Shown here piece by piece: positions 1 to 9,214 of a DNA stretch of 64,000 nucleotides. The notes beneath the pieces are model-generated. The model made no database searches, was not told the origin of the DNA, and saw only the letters and a list, made by a program, of their open reading frames with translations. Origin of the DNA: Brenneria rubrifaciens (lineage in GTDB: Bacteria; Pseudomonadota; Gammaproteobacteria; Enterobacterales; Enterobacteriaceae); the NCBI RefSeq assembly GCF_005484945.1, contig NZ_CP034035.1:1178001-1242000 (forward strand). Reading direction: 5' to 3'. Each line of letters starts with the position of its first letter. The stretch's first letter is position 1. A program made the position numbers and the translations under genes.

Positions 1-1
1 T

Positions 2-436
2 AACCGTTTGCGTATGATTTGCGCCAGTTTTCTAGTAAAAGATTTACTTATCGATTGGCGTGAAGGGGAGCGCTATTTTATGCAGCAACTGTTGGACGGA
101 GATCTGGCGGCCAACAACGGCGGTTGGCAATGGGCGGCATCGACAGGCACTGATGCCTCGCCCTACTTCCGTATATTCAACCCGACCACGCAGGGCGAAC
201 GTTTCGATCCACAGGGCGAGTTTATCCGCCGGTTCGTGCCGGAGTTGGCGGCAGTGCCGGATACCGGGATTCACCAACCGCATCGGTGGGCCGAGAAACA
301 GCGTTGTACCTTGAATTACCCGCGGCCGATCGTCGACCACAAAGCGGCCAGACAGCAGACGCTGGCGGCATTTGAAGCCGCCAAAAGCGCGAGCGCGGCG
401 AATAATGAACAGGAAGAGAAGGGCAAGTATGCGTAA
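2..436 (+). CDS. phrB: Deoxyribodipyrimidine photolyase, C-terminal part (cut by window start)
   Basis: Light-driven repair of cyclobutane pyrimidine dimers in DNA, using FAD and a folate antenna. Only the last 144 residues are present. The reading frame is open from base 2 and the true start lies upstream. Visible landmarks are NRLRMI, the stretch around [23 protein letters not shown] and YFRIFNP, which form the FAD/DNA-binding end of class I CPD photolyases and match E. coli PhrB closely. The stop overlaps the next gene by 8 bases, so the two are probably co-transcribed, as phr-ybgI are in E. coli. Identification is secure. Nothing can be said about the promoter. Confidence 0.95.
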   Translation, partial: NRLRMICASFLVKDLLIDWREGERYFMQQLLDGDLAANNGGWQWAASTGTDASPYFRIFNPTTQGERFDPQGEFIRRFVPELAAVPDTGIHQPHRWAEKQRCTLNYPRPIVDHKAARQQTLAAFEAAKSASAANNEQEEKGKYA

Positions 437-1172
437 TCGTGATTTGGAAAAACTGATTAACCAGTTATTGAACGCCGAGACGTTTCAAGACTATGCGCCG
501 AATGGTTTGCAGGTGGAAGGGCGTGAGGAGATTGAGCGTATTATTACCGGCGTGACGGCGTCGCAGGCGTTACTGGATGCGGCGGTTGAACTTCAGGCGG
601 ATGCCATTCTGGTGCACCACGGTTATTTCTGGAAAAACGAATCCCCGATTGTCAGCGGCATGAAACGTCATCGACTTAAGACGCTGCTGGTCAACGATAT
701 TAATCTGTATGGCTACCATTTGCCGCTGGATGCCCATCCACAGTTAGGAAATAACGCGCAACTGGCCGCGCTGTTGGAGATCAATGTGCTGGGGATGATT
801 GAACCGCTGGTGCCTTATGGTGAACTCTCGCAGCCGATGGGCAGCGATGCGTTTTGCCGCCGTCTGGAAAACCGTTTGGGGCGTTCGATGCTGCATTGTG
901 GGGATAATGCACCGCAACAGATACAACGTCTTGCGTGGTGTACCGGTGGTGGTCAGGGCTTTATTGAACAGGCAGCCAGATTTGGCGTGGATGCGTTTAT
1001 TACCGGTGAAGTATCCGAGCAGACAATTCATATTGCCCGTGAAATGGGGCTGCATTTCTTTGCTGCCGGGCATCACGCCACCGAACGGGGGGGCATCCGC
1101 GCTTTGGGGGATTGGTTGGCTCGACACCACCAGTTCGATGTGACATTTATTGATATTCCCAATCCCGCTTAA
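429..1172 (+). CDS. ybgI: Nif3-like dinuclear metal-centre protein (YbgI)
   Basis: A 247-residue NIF3-family protein, the same length as E. coli YbgI. Family members form a hexameric toroid with two metal ions per subunit; the biochemical role is not settled. Metal-ligand motifs are visible: HHG at residues 63-65, a His/Asp pair in PLDAHP near 97-101, and GHHATE near 214-219. An upstream in-frame ATG at 372 would add 19 basic residues. The start at 429 is preferred because it gives the family length and follows a GGAAGAGAAGG ribosome site inside the end of phrB. The pxp genes follow, as in E. coli. Confidence 0.93.
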   Translation: MRNRDLEKLINQLLNAETFQDYAPNGLQVEGREEIERIITGVTASQALLDAAVELQADAILVHHGYFWKNESPIVSGMKRHRLKTLLVNDINLYGYHLPLDAHPQLGNNAQLAALLEINVLGMIEPLVPYGELSQPMGSDAFCRRLENRLGRSMLHCGDNAPQQIQRLAWCTGGGQGFIEQAARFGVDAFITGEVSEQTIHIAREMGLHFFAAGHHATERGGIRALGDWLARHHQFDVTFIDIPNPA

Positions 1173-1306
1173 GCTTGAAACACCTTGCTATTTAAGGCGA
1201 TAGGACGAAGGTTAAACTAAACGCGGCTTCAAAAGTCATATTGGTATCTTTATTGCATGCTCCCATAACAGGAAGATGTGATGATAGGGTCAGTCAGGAG
1301 AAAAGA

Positions 1307-1963
1307 TTGCAACGAGCACGATGTTATCTGCTGGGCGAGAAAACCGTTGTTCTGGAGCTGGAGCCGCCGATGACGCTGGAAAGTCAGCAGCGCATCTGGG
1401 GATTGGCGGAGCGGTTGAATCACCACGAAGAAGTGCAGGAAGCGATTCCGGGCATGAATAATCTGACCGTACTACTGGAACACCCGCAACGGATCGCATT
1501 GGATGCCATTGAACGTCTGCAACGCTGGTGGGAAGACAGTGAGTCGTTGGCGTTCGATCCTCGTGATATCGATATTCCGGTCGTTTATGGCGGTGAGTCC
1601 GGGCCGGATCTGGATCTTGTCGCGCGTCATTGCAATCTGACCGAGCGTCAGGTGGTGGAAACGCACGCTGCCGCCAGCTATGTCGTGTATTTCCTGGGGT
1701 TTCAACCCGGGTTCGCCTATCTGGGGGGACTGGACGAGCGGCTGCATACGCCCCGACGCGCGGAACCGCGTTTGCAGGTTACCGCGGGTTCGATCGGTAT
1801 CGGCGGGGCGCAAACGGGCATTTACCCATTGACGACGCCGGGAGGCTGGCAGTTGATCGGCCGCACCTCGCTAACGTTGTTCAATCCGCAAACCATGCCG
1901 CCTACCTTGTTGCGTCCTGGCGATAATGTTCGTTTTGTGCCGCAGAAAGAGGGCATATGCTGA
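1307..1963 (+). CDS. pxpB: 5-oxoprolinase subunit B, TTG start
   Basis: Subunit of the bacterial ATP-dependent 5-oxoprolinase PxpABC, which opens 5-oxoproline (pyroglutamate) to glutamate in the cytoplasm. With a TTG start at 1307 the protein has 218 residues, like E. coli PxpB, and begins LQRARCYL (read Met-Gln-Arg-Ala-Arg). A CAGGAG ribosome site lies at 1295-1300, six bases before it. The upstream in-frame ATG at 1241 would add 22 residues with no family match. Recognisable blocks are [37 protein letters not shown] and [15 protein letters not shown]. The stop overlaps pxpC by seven bases, so translation is probably coupled. Confidence 0.92.
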   Translation: MQRARCYLLGEKTVVLELEPPMTLESQQRIWGLAERLNHHEEVQEAIPGMNNLTVLLEHPQRIALDAIERLQRWWEDSESLAFDPRDIDIPVVYGGESGPDLDLVARHCNLTERQVVETHAAASYVVYFLGFQPGFAYLGGLDERLHTPRRAEPRLQVTAGSIGIGGAQTGIYPLTTPGGWQLIGRTSLTLFNPQTMPPTLLRPGDNVRFVPQKEGIC

Positions 1964-2886
1964 AAATTATTCATGCCGGATTGCATACCTCGGTGCAGGA
2001 CAGCGGCCGGCGGGGATTCCGTCGTCTGGGCATCAGTCAAGCCGGCGCGCTGGATATTCCCGCATTGAAGCTGGCCAATCTGCTGGTGGGCAATGCGGAA
2101 GGCGCGCCGGCGCTGGAGATTACGCTGGGAAAATTTGTCGCTACGTTTACGTCGCCCTGCTGGATTGCGCTAAGCGGGGCTGACTGCCATGCCGATTTGG
2201 ATGGCAAACCGTTATGGACCGGCTGGCGTTTTGCCGTAAAAGCCGGACAGACATTGAAAATGCATTTACCGCATCATGGTATGCGCAGTTATCTGGCGTT
2301 CTCGGGCGGCATTGACGTACCGGAAGCGTTAGGTTCGCACAGTACCGATTTGAAGGCGGGTTTTGGCGGATATGCCGGGCGTTTGCTGGCGGATGGCGAC
2401 GAGCTTTTGCTGGGCGCCTCCACCCGATTGCCGACCAGGGAAATAGGGGTTAAACAGTTGCTGTTTGGAAACCGCGTGCGGGCGCTGCCGGGACCGGAGT
2501 ATCAGGAGTTCAGCGAGGAAGCGCAAGAGACATTCTGGCGTACTCCCTGGCACCTGAGTCCGCAAAGCAATCGGATGGGATATCGTCTGCGGGGGCCGAC
2601 GCTGCAACGAAAGACGCAGCGTGAAATGTCGTCGCATGGTTTACTGCCTGGCGTTGTGCAGGTCCCGCATAGCGGTCATCCGATCGTGTTGCTGGCCGAT
2701 GCTCAAACCACGGGAGGCTATCCACGCATCGCCTGTGTGATTGGCGCCGATCTGTATCATCTGGCGCAAATCCGGCTTGGCGAACCGATCCATTTCATCC
2801 GTTGCACGTTGACCGAAGCTCAGCAGGCGGCACAAGAACAGCAGCGTTATCTGGAACAATTGGCGTGGAGGCTGCATGAATATTGA
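1957..2886 (+). CDS. pxpC: 5-oxoprolinase subunit C (biotin-dependent carboxylase-like fold)
   Basis: Second subunit of the PxpABC 5-oxoprolinase, 309 residues (E. coli 310). PxpB and PxpC resemble the two halves of allophanate/urea carboxylase domains and form the ATP-using part. Family blocks: [18 protein letters not shown] near the N-terminus, [17 protein letters not shown]-type segment, MGYRLRGP, and [23 protein letters not shown]. The ATG at 1957 lies inside the end of pxpB and the stop overlaps pxpA by 11 bases, giving a tightly packed three-gene operon. Composition matches its neighbours. Confidence 0.94.
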   Translation: MLKIIHAGLHTSVQDSGRRGFRRLGISQAGALDIPALKLANLLVGNAEGAPALEITLGKFVATFTSPCWIALSGADCHADLDGKPLWTGWRFAVKAGQTLKMHLPHHGMRSYLAFSGGIDVPEALGSHSTDLKAGFGGYAGRLLADGDELLLGASTRLPTREIGVKQLLFGNRVRALPGPEYQEFSEEAQETFWRTPWHLSPQSNRMGYRLRGPTLQRKTQREMSSHGLLPGVVQVPHSGHPIVLLADAQTTGGYPRIACVIGADLYHLAQIRLGEPIHFIRCTLTEAQQAAQEQQRYLEQLAWRLHEY

Positions 2887-3613
2887 TCTGAATGCCGACC
2901 TGGGTGAAGGTGGCGAAAACGATGAAGCGTTGCTGAAGTTGGTCAGTTCGGCAAATATTGCCTGTGGATTTCATGCGGGAGATGCGCAAACCATGCGGCA
3001 GTCGGTGCGTTGGGGAATCGACTATGGCGTGGCGTTGGGGGCGCATCCGGGTTTTCCCGACCGTGAGAACTTTGGCCGTAGTGAAATGAATCTTCCCGCA
3101 GAGACGGTCTTTGCACAGGTGGTTTATCAGCTTGGCGCGTTGAATGCGATTGTGGAGGCGGAAGGCGGCAAACTGGCGCACGTGAAGCCGCATGGTATGC
3201 TCTATAATCAGGCGGCGCGTGAGCCCGCGCTGGCGGATGCCATTGCGCGCGCGGTAAAGGTGATTAATTCGGAGCTGCGTCTGGTGGGATTGGCGGGCAG
3301 TGAACTGATTCGTGCCGGGCAGCGTCTTGGGCTACAGACGCGTCAGGAGGTGTTTGCCGACCGGTGTTACCAGCCTGATGGTTCATTGGTTCCCCGCAAG
3401 CAGTCCGGCGCGTTGATCAACAGCGATGATCTGGCGCTGGCGCAAACATTGGAAATGATCCAACGCCAGCGGGTGCGCGCCAGCGACGGTTCCTGGGTGC
3501 ATGTCCAGGCGGATACGGTGTGTGTGCACGGCGATGGCGTACACGCGCTGACTTTTGTACGCAAGTTGCGTAACTGCTTCACTCAACATCAGATAAAAGT
3601 GGCGGCGGCGTAG
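2876..3613 (+). CDS. pxpA: 5-oxoprolinase subunit A (LamB/YcsF family)
   Basis: Catalytic subunit of 5-oxoprolinase, 245 residues (E. coli 244). The LamB/YcsF signature is clear: [17 protein letters not shown] at the N-terminus, [35 protein letters not shown], and [15 protein letters not shown]. Acidic and His residues in these motifs are conserved in the family. It closes the pxpBCA operon. In E. coli nei (endonuclease VIII) follows; here only about 150 bases separate it from the convergent gltA, so nei is absent from this place. Confidence 0.95.
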   Translation: MNIDLNADLGEGGENDEALLKLVSSANIACGFHAGDAQTMRQSVRWGIDYGVALGAHPGFPDRENFGRSEMNLPAETVFAQVVYQLGALNAIVEAEGGKLAHVKPHGMLYNQAAREPALADAIARAVKVINSELRLVGLAGSELIRAGQRLGLQTRQEVFADRCYQPDGSLVPRKQSGALINSDDLALAQTLEMIQRQRVRASDGSWVHVQADTVCVHGDGVHALTFVRKLRNCFTQHQIKVAAA

Positions 3614-3715
3614 CTATCCCCTTGAGTAAACCAATGCAGAGCGATGTTGCCCGATCAGGCGCTTATGGCCAGATTGGGAAATGACCTCATATTCTACTGA
3701 TGTCGCCATTGCCAC

Positions 3716-3747
3716 AAACCGTAGGCCGGAAATCCGGCCTACGGTTT
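3716..3747. terminator. Perfect 15-bp inverted repeat between convergent pxpA and gltA
   Basis: Arms at 3716-3730 and 3733-3747 are exact reverse complements separated by AA; the left arm begins AAACCGTAGGCC and the right arm ends with its complement. The outer A/T bases give a short T-tract in either direction, so it can act as a bidirectional terminator for pxpBCA (plus strand) and gltA (minus strand), which converge here. Confidence 0.75.
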
Positions 3748-3763
3748 GTCTGGCTGAGCGGTT

Positions 3764-5050
3764 TTAGCCGTTTTTCAGATTGGATTTAAAGTCCCGTTTG
3801 CTGTAGCCGGTGTATAACTGGCGAGGACGGGCAATCTTGATCCCTTCGTCGTGCATTTCATTCCAGTGTGCAATCCAGCCGACCGTACGCGCCATGGCGA
3901 AGATAACGGTGAACATGGAAGACGGAATGCCCATTGCTTTCAGGATGATACCTGAGTAGAAATCGACGTTTGGATACAGTTTCTTCTCGATGAAGTACGG
4001 GTCGTTCAGCGCGATATTTTCCAATTCCATCGCCACTTCCAGCAGGTCGTCTTTACGGCCCAGCTCTTTCAGCACTTCATGGCAGGTTTCACGCATCACG
4101 GTGGCGCGTGGATCGTGGTTTTTATATACGCGATGACCAAAACCCATCAAACGGAAGGAGTCGTTTTTATCCTTTGCGCGTTCGATGAAGGCAGGAATAT
4201 GTTCAACTGAGCTGATTTCTTCCAGCATTCGCAAACAGGCTTCGTTCGCGCCGCCGTGCGCCGGTCCCCACAGGGAAGCTATCCCGGCGGCGATACAGGC
4301 GAATGGGTTGGCGCCGGAAGAACCGGCGGTGCGTACGGTAGATGTCGATGCGTTCTGTTCGTGGTCGGCATGAAGAATCAGGATGCGGTCCATGGCGCGT
4401 TCCAGCACCGGGTTCACCTCGTATTCTTCACAGGGCGTGGAGAACATCATGTGCAGGAAGTTGCCGGCATAGGACAGATTATTTCTCGGATAAACAAATG
4501 GTTGCCCCAGTGAATACTTATAACACATGGCTGCGACGGTCGGCATTTTAGACAGCAGACGGTAGGCGGCAATCTCACGATGACGTTCGATGCTTATGTC
4601 CAGAGAATCGTGGTAGAACGCCGCCAGCGCGCCCGTTACCCCGCATAGCACCGCCATCGGATGCGAATCGCGCCGAAAGCCGTGGAACAGACGGGTAATC
4701 TGTTCATGGATCATGGTATGGCGGGTGACCGTGGTTTTAAACGTCTCGTATTGCTCTGGTGTCGGCGCTTCACCGAACAGCAGGATGTAACACACTTCCA
4801 GATAGTTGGATTTTTCCGCCAGTTGGGAAATCGGGTAACCGCGGTGCAACAAAATGCCTTCTTCGCCGTCAATATAGGTAATTTTGGATTCGCAGGATGC
4901 TGTTGAGGTAAAGCCTGGGTCGAAAGTAAACAAGCCATTAGCGCCAAGAGGACGAATGTCTATTTCATCATAGCCAAGCGTACCGGACAGGATATTCAGT
5001 TCGATCGGATCTTTACCATCTAGCGTTAGCGTTGCTTTTTTATCAGCCAT
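3764..5050 (-). CDS. gltA: Citrate synthase, type II (hexameric)
   Basis: Condenses acetyl-CoA and oxaloacetate to citrate and CoA, the first step of the TCA cycle. 428 residues, close to the E. coli enzyme. Motifs: a His-containing [13 protein letters not shown] segment, the GPAHGGANE segment with the active-site His, [13 protein letters not shown], and the C-terminal NVDFYSGI block with the catalytic Asp. The N-terminal region ([12 protein letters not shown]) is the domain linked with NADH inhibition in type II enzymes. It is divergent from sdhCDAB, with a long shared control region, the same arrangement as in E. coli. Confidence 0.97.
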   Translation of the reverse strand: MADKKATLTLDGKDPIELNILSGTLGYDEIDIRPLGANGLFTFDPGFTSTASCESKITYIDGEEGILLHRGYPISQLAEKSNYLEVCYILLFGEAPTPEQYETFKTTVTRHTMIHEQITRLFHGFRRDSHPMAVLCGVTGALAAFYHDSLDISIERHREIAAYRLLSKMPTVAAMCYKYSLGQPFVYPRNNLSYAGNFLHMMFSTPCEEYEVNPVLERAMDRILILHADHEQNASTSTVRTAGSSGANPFACIAAGIASLWGPAHGGANEACLRMLEEISSVEHIPAFIERAKDKNDSFRLMGFGHRVYKNHDPRATVMRETCHEVLKELGRKDDLLEVAMELENIALNDPYFIEKKLYPNVDFYSGIILKAMGIPSSMFTVIFAMARTVGWIAHWNEMHDEGIKIARPRQLYTGYSKRDFKSNLKNG

Positions 5051-5328
5051 TTACAGTCTCCTTAGCGCTTTAATTTTAGATTTTTTTTCACCGAAGAAAT
5101 ACCGTCATGCCTGTACACCGGATCCATTACGCGCCGATGAAACTCTGTTGTGACAGATATTGCCAGTAGGGGCACAGAGTAGGGCAGTGGCAATTTAGCC
5201 GGCCCCAATTCAGGATGAAAACATTATTCTTCAGGCAATTAACCCTTCTCAGACTTAATTGTTCTCAAAATCAACCGTTCTTAGAATTAATGGTAGTCAT
5301 TACCTATAATTATTACATGGGTACTCTC

Positions 5329-5361
5329 TCCACACTGTTACACAAGTTATGTCAGTGTGGA
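5329..5361. repeat. 9-bp inverted repeat in the gltA-sdhC region
   Basis: TCCACACTG at 5329-5337 pairs with CAGTGTGGA at 5353-5361 across a 15-base loop. It could be a protein-binding dyad or a hairpin in the gltA leader. Sequence alone does not decide. Confidence 0.4.
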
Positions 5362-5472
5362 AGAATAACCGCAGTGCTTTAATACATCATAGAGAATTTG
5401 GCGCACTAGTTGTAATTTAAATGTTTAATATTTGTCAGTAAATATGGTTTGTTTTATATGAATTGTTAAATT

Positions 5473-5488
5473 TGTGATATGAATCACT
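5473..5488. promoter_or_regulatory. CRP-like box upstream of sdhC
   Basis: TGTGA (5473-5477), six bases, TCACT (5484-5488): nine of ten positions of the CRP core TGTGA-N6-TCACA. It is centred about 80 bases upstream of the predicted sdhC start point near 5561, a distance compatible with class I activation. CRP-cAMP control of sdh is known in E. coli; binding here is inferred. Confidence 0.6.
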
Positions 5489-5525
5489 ATTCAAAGGAGA
5501 TTTTACCAAACATTTTGTATGGGAA

Positions 5526-5554
5526 TTGTAATGAGAATGTATGGGAACTATACT
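5526..5554 (+). promoter_or_regulatory. Predicted sdhC promoter
   Basis: TTGTAA at 5526-5531, a 17-base spacer, then TATACT at 5549-5554. Transcription would begin near 5561 with AGGTCTCCAGAACACCCTG, which resembles the start of the E. coli sdhC leader as I remember it. The resulting leader of about 165 bases is where several sRNAs act on sdh mRNA in E. coli. Confidence 0.65.
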
Positions 5555-5726
5555 TCTAACAGGTCTCCAGAACACCCTGAGAGCACCCAGTATGCATGGA
5601 TCATGCGCTGTCTGGCACCGGAATGTCGATGTTTGAGCGCGTACGGTAAACCCGGCTATTAAGGTTTCGACTTTCATGCTGTCTGACCTCCTCAGGTCTG
5701 GAGTAGGAAACAATAATAAAAGCTGA

Positions 5727-6116
5727 GTGGGAAAATCCGTGAAAAAACAAAGACCTGTCAACCTGGATCTGCAAACGATCCAGTTTCCCGTTACTGCCAT
5801 AGCCTCTATTCTTCACCGCGTTTCCGGCGTTATTACTTTTGTCGCTGTCGGTATTTTACTGTGGCTGCTAGGTTTGTCCCTTTCTTCTGAAGTGGGTTTC
5901 CTGCGGGCTGCGGAAATAATGGATAGCGTCATCGTTAAAATTATCGTTTGGGGCATTCTCACTGCACTGGCCTACCACATCGTGGGGGGATTACGTCACC
6001 TGATGATGGATGCCGGCTACCTAGAAGAAGATCTTGTCGCGGGTAAACGTTCCGCGAATCTTTCTTTTATTATCACTATCGTGCTTTCACTACTGGCTGG
6101 AGTCCTCGTATGGTAA
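5727..6116 (+). CDS. sdhC: Succinate dehydrogenase cytochrome b556 subunit
   Basis: Membrane anchor of complex II, 129 residues as in E. coli, with three transmembrane helices. It helps bind heme b and ubiquinone together with SdhD. Recognisable: [29 protein letters not shown] (residues about 6-34, quinone-site Ser/Arg region) and the [12 protein letters not shown] segment carrying the likely heme-ligand His. The start is GTG at 5727; a second GTG at 5739 is also possible and would shorten the protein by four residues. First gene of sdhCDAB; overlaps sdhD by seven bases. Confidence 0.93.
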   Translation: MGKSVKKQRPVNLDLQTIQFPVTAIASILHRVSGVITFVAVGILLWLLGLSLSSEVGFLRAAEIMDSVIVKIIVWGILTALAYHIVGGLRHLMMDAGYLEEDLVAGKRSANLSFIITIVLSLLAGVLVW

Positions 6117-6457
6117 GCAATGCTTCTGCGTTAGGACGCAATGGCGTACACGATTGGTTATTAATTCGCGCTTCTGCCATCGTCATCATGTTGTATGTGT
6201 TGTACATCGTTGGTTTTATTGTGAGCGCCAACGACATCACTTATGAAGTCTGGCGTGGTTTTTTCGCTATGGCTCTCACCAAAGTATTCACACTGTTAAC
6301 GTTATTTTCCATCCTGGTACATGCATGGATAGGGATGTGGCAAGTGCTGACCGACTACATTAAACCGCTGGCCCTGCGATTGACTATACAGTTGGCGATC
6401 GTGGTTACGCTGTTGGTGTACGTCATTTATGGAACCATCGTGGTGTGGGGTGCGTAA
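6110..6457 (+). CDS. sdhD: Succinate dehydrogenase membrane anchor subunit
   Basis: Second membrane anchor of complex II, 115 residues, three transmembrane helices. It begins [23 protein letters not shown], as in E. coli SdhD. The [15 protein letters not shown] stretch holds the Asp-Tyr pair near the ubiquinone site and the likely heme-side His. It overlaps sdhC at its start, and its TAA shares one base with the sdhA ATG (TAATG), indicating translational coupling. Confidence 0.95.
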   Translation: MVSNASALGRNGVHDWLLIRASAIVIMLYVLYIVGFIVSANDITYEVWRGFFAMALTKVFTLLTLFSILVHAWIGMWQVLTDYIKPLALRLTIQLAIVVTLLVYVIYGTIVVWGA

Positions 6458-8223
6458 TGAATTTGCCAGTCAGAGAGTTTGATGCGGTTGTTGTTGGTGC
6501 GGGTGGCGCAGGTATGCGCGCCGCGTTGCAAATATCCCAGATGGGCCTTTCCTGCGCCCTGTTATCCAAAGTCTTCCCGACCCGTTCCCATACCGTTTCC
6601 GCACAAGGCGGCATCACCGTCGCGCTGGGCAATACCCATGAAGACAACTGGGAATGGCATATGTATGACACCGTGAAAGGGTCTGATTATATCGGCGATC
6701 AGGATGCCATTGAATATATGTGTAAAACCGGCCCGGAAGCGATCCTGGAGCTGGAACATATGGGGTTGCCATTCTCACGTCTGGATGATGGTCGCATTTA
6801 TCAGCGTCCGTTTGGCGGACAATCCAAAAACTTTGGCGGCGAGCAGGCGGCTCGCACGGCGGCGGCGGCTGACCGTACCGGCCATGCTTTGCTGCATACG
6901 CTCTATCAGCAAAACCTGAAAAACCATACCACCATCTTCTCAGAGTGGTATGCGCTGGATCTGGTGAAAAATCAGGATGGCGCAGTGGTCGGTTGTACCG
7001 CTATCTGTATCGAAACCGGCGAGGTCGTTTACTTCAAGGCGCGCGCCACCGTACTGGCGACGGGCGGAGCGGGCCGTATTTATCAGTCCACCACCAATGC
7101 GCATATCAATACCGGCGACGGCGTCGGCATGGCGCTGCGTGCCGGTGTGCCGGTGCAGGATATGGAAATGTGGCAGTTCCACCCGACCGGTATCGCGGGG
7201 GCTGGCGTGCTGGTGACCGAAGGCTGTCGCGGCGAAGGAGGTTACCTGCTGAATAAGCACGGCGAGCGCTTCATGGAACGCTATGCGCCGAATGCCAAAG
7301 ATTTGGCCGGCCGTGATGTAGTCGCCCGATCCATCATGATTGAAATCCGTGAAGGTCGCGGCTGCGAGGGCCCGTGGGGGCCGCATGCCAAGCTGAAACT
7401 GGACCACTTGGGTAAAGAGGTGCTGGAATCCCGTCTGCCGGGTATTCTGGAATTGTCCCGCACCTTTGCCCATGTCGATCCCATCAAAGAACCGATTCCG
7501 GTTATTCCAACTTGCCACTATATGATGGGGGGGATTCCGACCAGAGTCAGCGGTCAGGCGCTGACGCTCAACGAGAAGGGGGAAGATGTGCCGATCCCCG
7601 GCCTGTTTGCCGTTGGCGAAATCGCCTGTGTCTCGGTACACGGCGCGAACCGCTTGGGGGGCAACTCTCTGCTCGATTTGGTGGTGTTCGGCCGCGCTGC
7701 GGGTATGCATCTACAAGAATCGCTGGAAGAACAGGGCGTCAGCCGCGACGCCAGCGAGTCGGATATTGAAGCGTCGCTCGAACGTCTGAACCGCTGGAAC
7801 AACACGCGTTCCGGTGAAGATCCGGTTGAAATCCGTAAAGCGTTGCAATCCTGCATGCAAAACAACTTCTCGGTCTTCCGCGAAGGGGATGCGATGGCGA
7901 AAGGGCTGGAAGAGCTAAAAACGATCCGCGAGCGTCTTAAAAGCGCGCGTCTGGATGATAATTCTACCGAATTCAATACCCAGCGCATTGAATGTCTGGA
8001 ATTGGATAACCTGATGGAAACCGCTTATGCAACGGCGGCATCTGCCAATTTTCGCACCGAAAGCCGTGGTGCGCACAGTCGTTTCGACTATCCTGATCGT
8101 GATGATGAGAACTGGTTATGTCATTCGTTGTATCTGCCGCACGCCGATAGCATGACGCGCCGTGAGGTGAACATGCAGCCTAAATTACGTCCGGCGTTCC
8201 CGCCGAAAATACGTACTTATTAA
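6457..8223 (+). CDS. sdhA: Succinate dehydrogenase flavoprotein subunit
   Basis: Oxidises succinate to fumarate on a covalently bound FAD. 588 residues, identical in length to E. coli SdhA. The N-terminal GAGGAGM dinucleotide-binding motif is at residues 14-20 and the FAD-linking His is His45 in [10 protein letters not shown]. The HPTGI and [13 protein letters not shown] blocks of the substrate and FAD domains are intact. The ATG at 6457 overlaps the sdhD stop by one base; an upstream GTG in frame is inside sdhD and is rejected on length. SdhA binds SdhB at the inner face of the membrane. Confidence 0.97.
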   Translation: MNLPVREFDAVVVGAGGAGMRAALQISQMGLSCALLSKVFPTRSHTVSAQGGITVALGNTHEDNWEWHMYDTVKGSDYIGDQDAIEYMCKTGPEAILELEHMGLPFSRLDDGRIYQRPFGGQSKNFGGEQAARTAAAADRTGHALLHTLYQQNLKNHTTIFSEWYALDLVKNQDGAVVGCTAICIETGEVVYFKARATVLATGGAGRIYQSTTNAHINTGDGVGMALRAGVPVQDMEMWQFHPTGIAGAGVLVTEGCRGEGGYLLNKHGERFMERYAPNAKDLAGRDVVARSIMIEIREGRGCEGPWGPHAKLKLDHLGKEVLESRLPGILELSRTFAHVDPIKEPIPVIPTCHYMMGGIPTRVSGQALTLNEKGEDVPIPGLFAVGEIACVSVHGANRLGGNSLLDLVVFGRAAGMHLQESLEEQGVSRDASESDIEASLERLNRWNNTRSGEDPVEIRKALQSCMQNNFSVFREGDAMAKGLEELKTIRERLKSARLDDNSTEFNTQRIECLELDNLMETAYATAASANFRTESRGAHSRFDYPDRDDENWLCHSLYLPHADSMTRREVNMQPKLRPAFPPKIRTY

Positions 8224-8238
8224 TCGCGGAGATAAATG

Positions 8239-8955
8239 ATGAAACTTGAATTTTCTATTTATCGTTACAACCCGGATGTTGATAATGCGCCGCGGATGCA
8301 AAATTACACGCTGGAAGCAGAAGAAGGGCGGGACATGATGTTGCTGGATGCGCTGATTCTGCTTAAGGAGCAGGACCCGACACTGTCTTTCCGCCGCTCT
8401 TGCCGTGAAGGTGTGTGTGGTTCCGACGGCGTCAACATGAACGGTAAGAATGGCCTTGCCTGTATCACGCCGATATCGGCATTGCGTCACGGAAGCAGTA
8501 ACATTGTCATCCGACCTCTGCCCGGTTTACCGGTTGTGCGTGATTTGGTAGTGGACATGGGACAGTTCTATGCCCAATATGAGAAAATAAAACCTTACCT
8601 GTTGAATAATGGGAAAAATCCACCGGCACGCGAACACCTTCAGTCACCGGAGCAGCGTGAAAAACTGGATGGGTTGTATGAATGCATCATGTGCGCCTGT
8701 TGTTCCACGTCCTGTCCGTCGTTCTGGTGGAACCCGGACAAATTTGTTGGACCCGCGGGGCTGCTTGCGGCATACCGTTTCCTGATTGACAGCCGTGATA
8801 CGGAAACCAAGCCGCGGCTGGACGAACTTGACGATGCTTTCAGTGTTTTCCGCTGCCATAGCATCATGAATTGTGTCAATGTTTGTCCGAAAGGACTCAA
8901 CCCGACGCGGGCGATCGGCCATATAAAATCGATGTTGTTGCAACGTAACGCGTAA
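8239..8955 (+). CDS. sdhB: Succinate dehydrogenase iron-sulfur subunit
   Basis: Carries electrons from FAD to ubiquinone through three Fe-S clusters. 238 residues as in E. coli, if the second of two adjacent ATGs is used. The 2Fe-2S ligands are in CREGVCGSD with the later NGLAC; as in E. coli an Asp occupies one ligand position. The 4Fe-4S and 3Fe-4S sites are in CIMCACCSTSCPS and CHSIMNCVNVCPKG. A ribosome site (CGGAGAT) precedes the start. The spacer to sucA is 259 bases and contains an unusual palindrome. Confidence 0.96.
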   Translation: MKLEFSIYRYNPDVDNAPRMQNYTLEAEEGRDMMLLDALILLKEQDPTLSFRRSCREGVCGSDGVNMNGKNGLACITPISALRHGSSNIVIRPLPGLPVVRDLVVDMGQFYAQYEKIKPYLLNNGKNPPAREHLQSPEQREKLDGLYECIMCACCSTSCPSFWWNPDKFVGPAGLLAAYRFLIDSRDTETKPRLDELDDAFSVFRCHSIMNCVNVCPKGLNPTRAIGHIKSMLLQRNA

Positions 8956-8997
8956 TAATTTAACAGTATGAAAATTAAGTAGTAAAAAGATACGAAC

Positions 8998-9119
8998 GTC
9001 CCTCTGGGGTTGATATGCTTTAGAGGGATCGCAGGAAACCTTTAAAAACCGGCTTACGCGCCCGAACCGGTTTTTAAAGGTTCCTTAAGGGGCGGGATAC
9101 CCCGAGTGTACCGAGGTAC
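8998..9119. repeat. Palindromic element between sdhB and sucA
   Basis: Several inverted repeats are packed here. The main one pairs 9037-9052 with 9067-9082 over 16 exact base pairs, extended by two more pairs with one bulged A, around a 14-base loop. Around it lie a 7-bp stem (8999-9005 with 9022-9028), GGGG/CCCC (9089-9092 with 9100-9103) and GTACC/GGTAC (9108-9112 with 9115-9119). The element lies inside the sdh-suc operon and could be an mRNA processing or attenuation structure, or a small non-autonomous palindromic repeat. No T-tract follows, so full termination is unlikely. Confidence 0.65.
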
Positions 9120-9214
9120 GACAAGTGAACCGTTTAGGGTAACTGATGTTATACGGCACTTAATGACATGTTAACCACGGCGAAAACTGAAGCTTATTAG
9201 CTTAAGGGATCATG

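Larger units (their letters stand above)
5051..5725. promoter_or_regulatory. gltA-sdhC divergent control region
   Basis: This 675-bp gene-free stretch separates the two TCA transcription units. It is AT-rich near 5230-5500. It holds a CRP-like box (5473-5488), a good sigma-70 promoter for sdhC (5526-5554) and a leader of about 165 bases. A 9-bp inverted repeat (5329-5337 with 5353-5361, TCCACACTG arms, 15-base loop) lies in the middle; its role is unknown. No open frame in it looks like a real gene. Confidence 0.7.
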
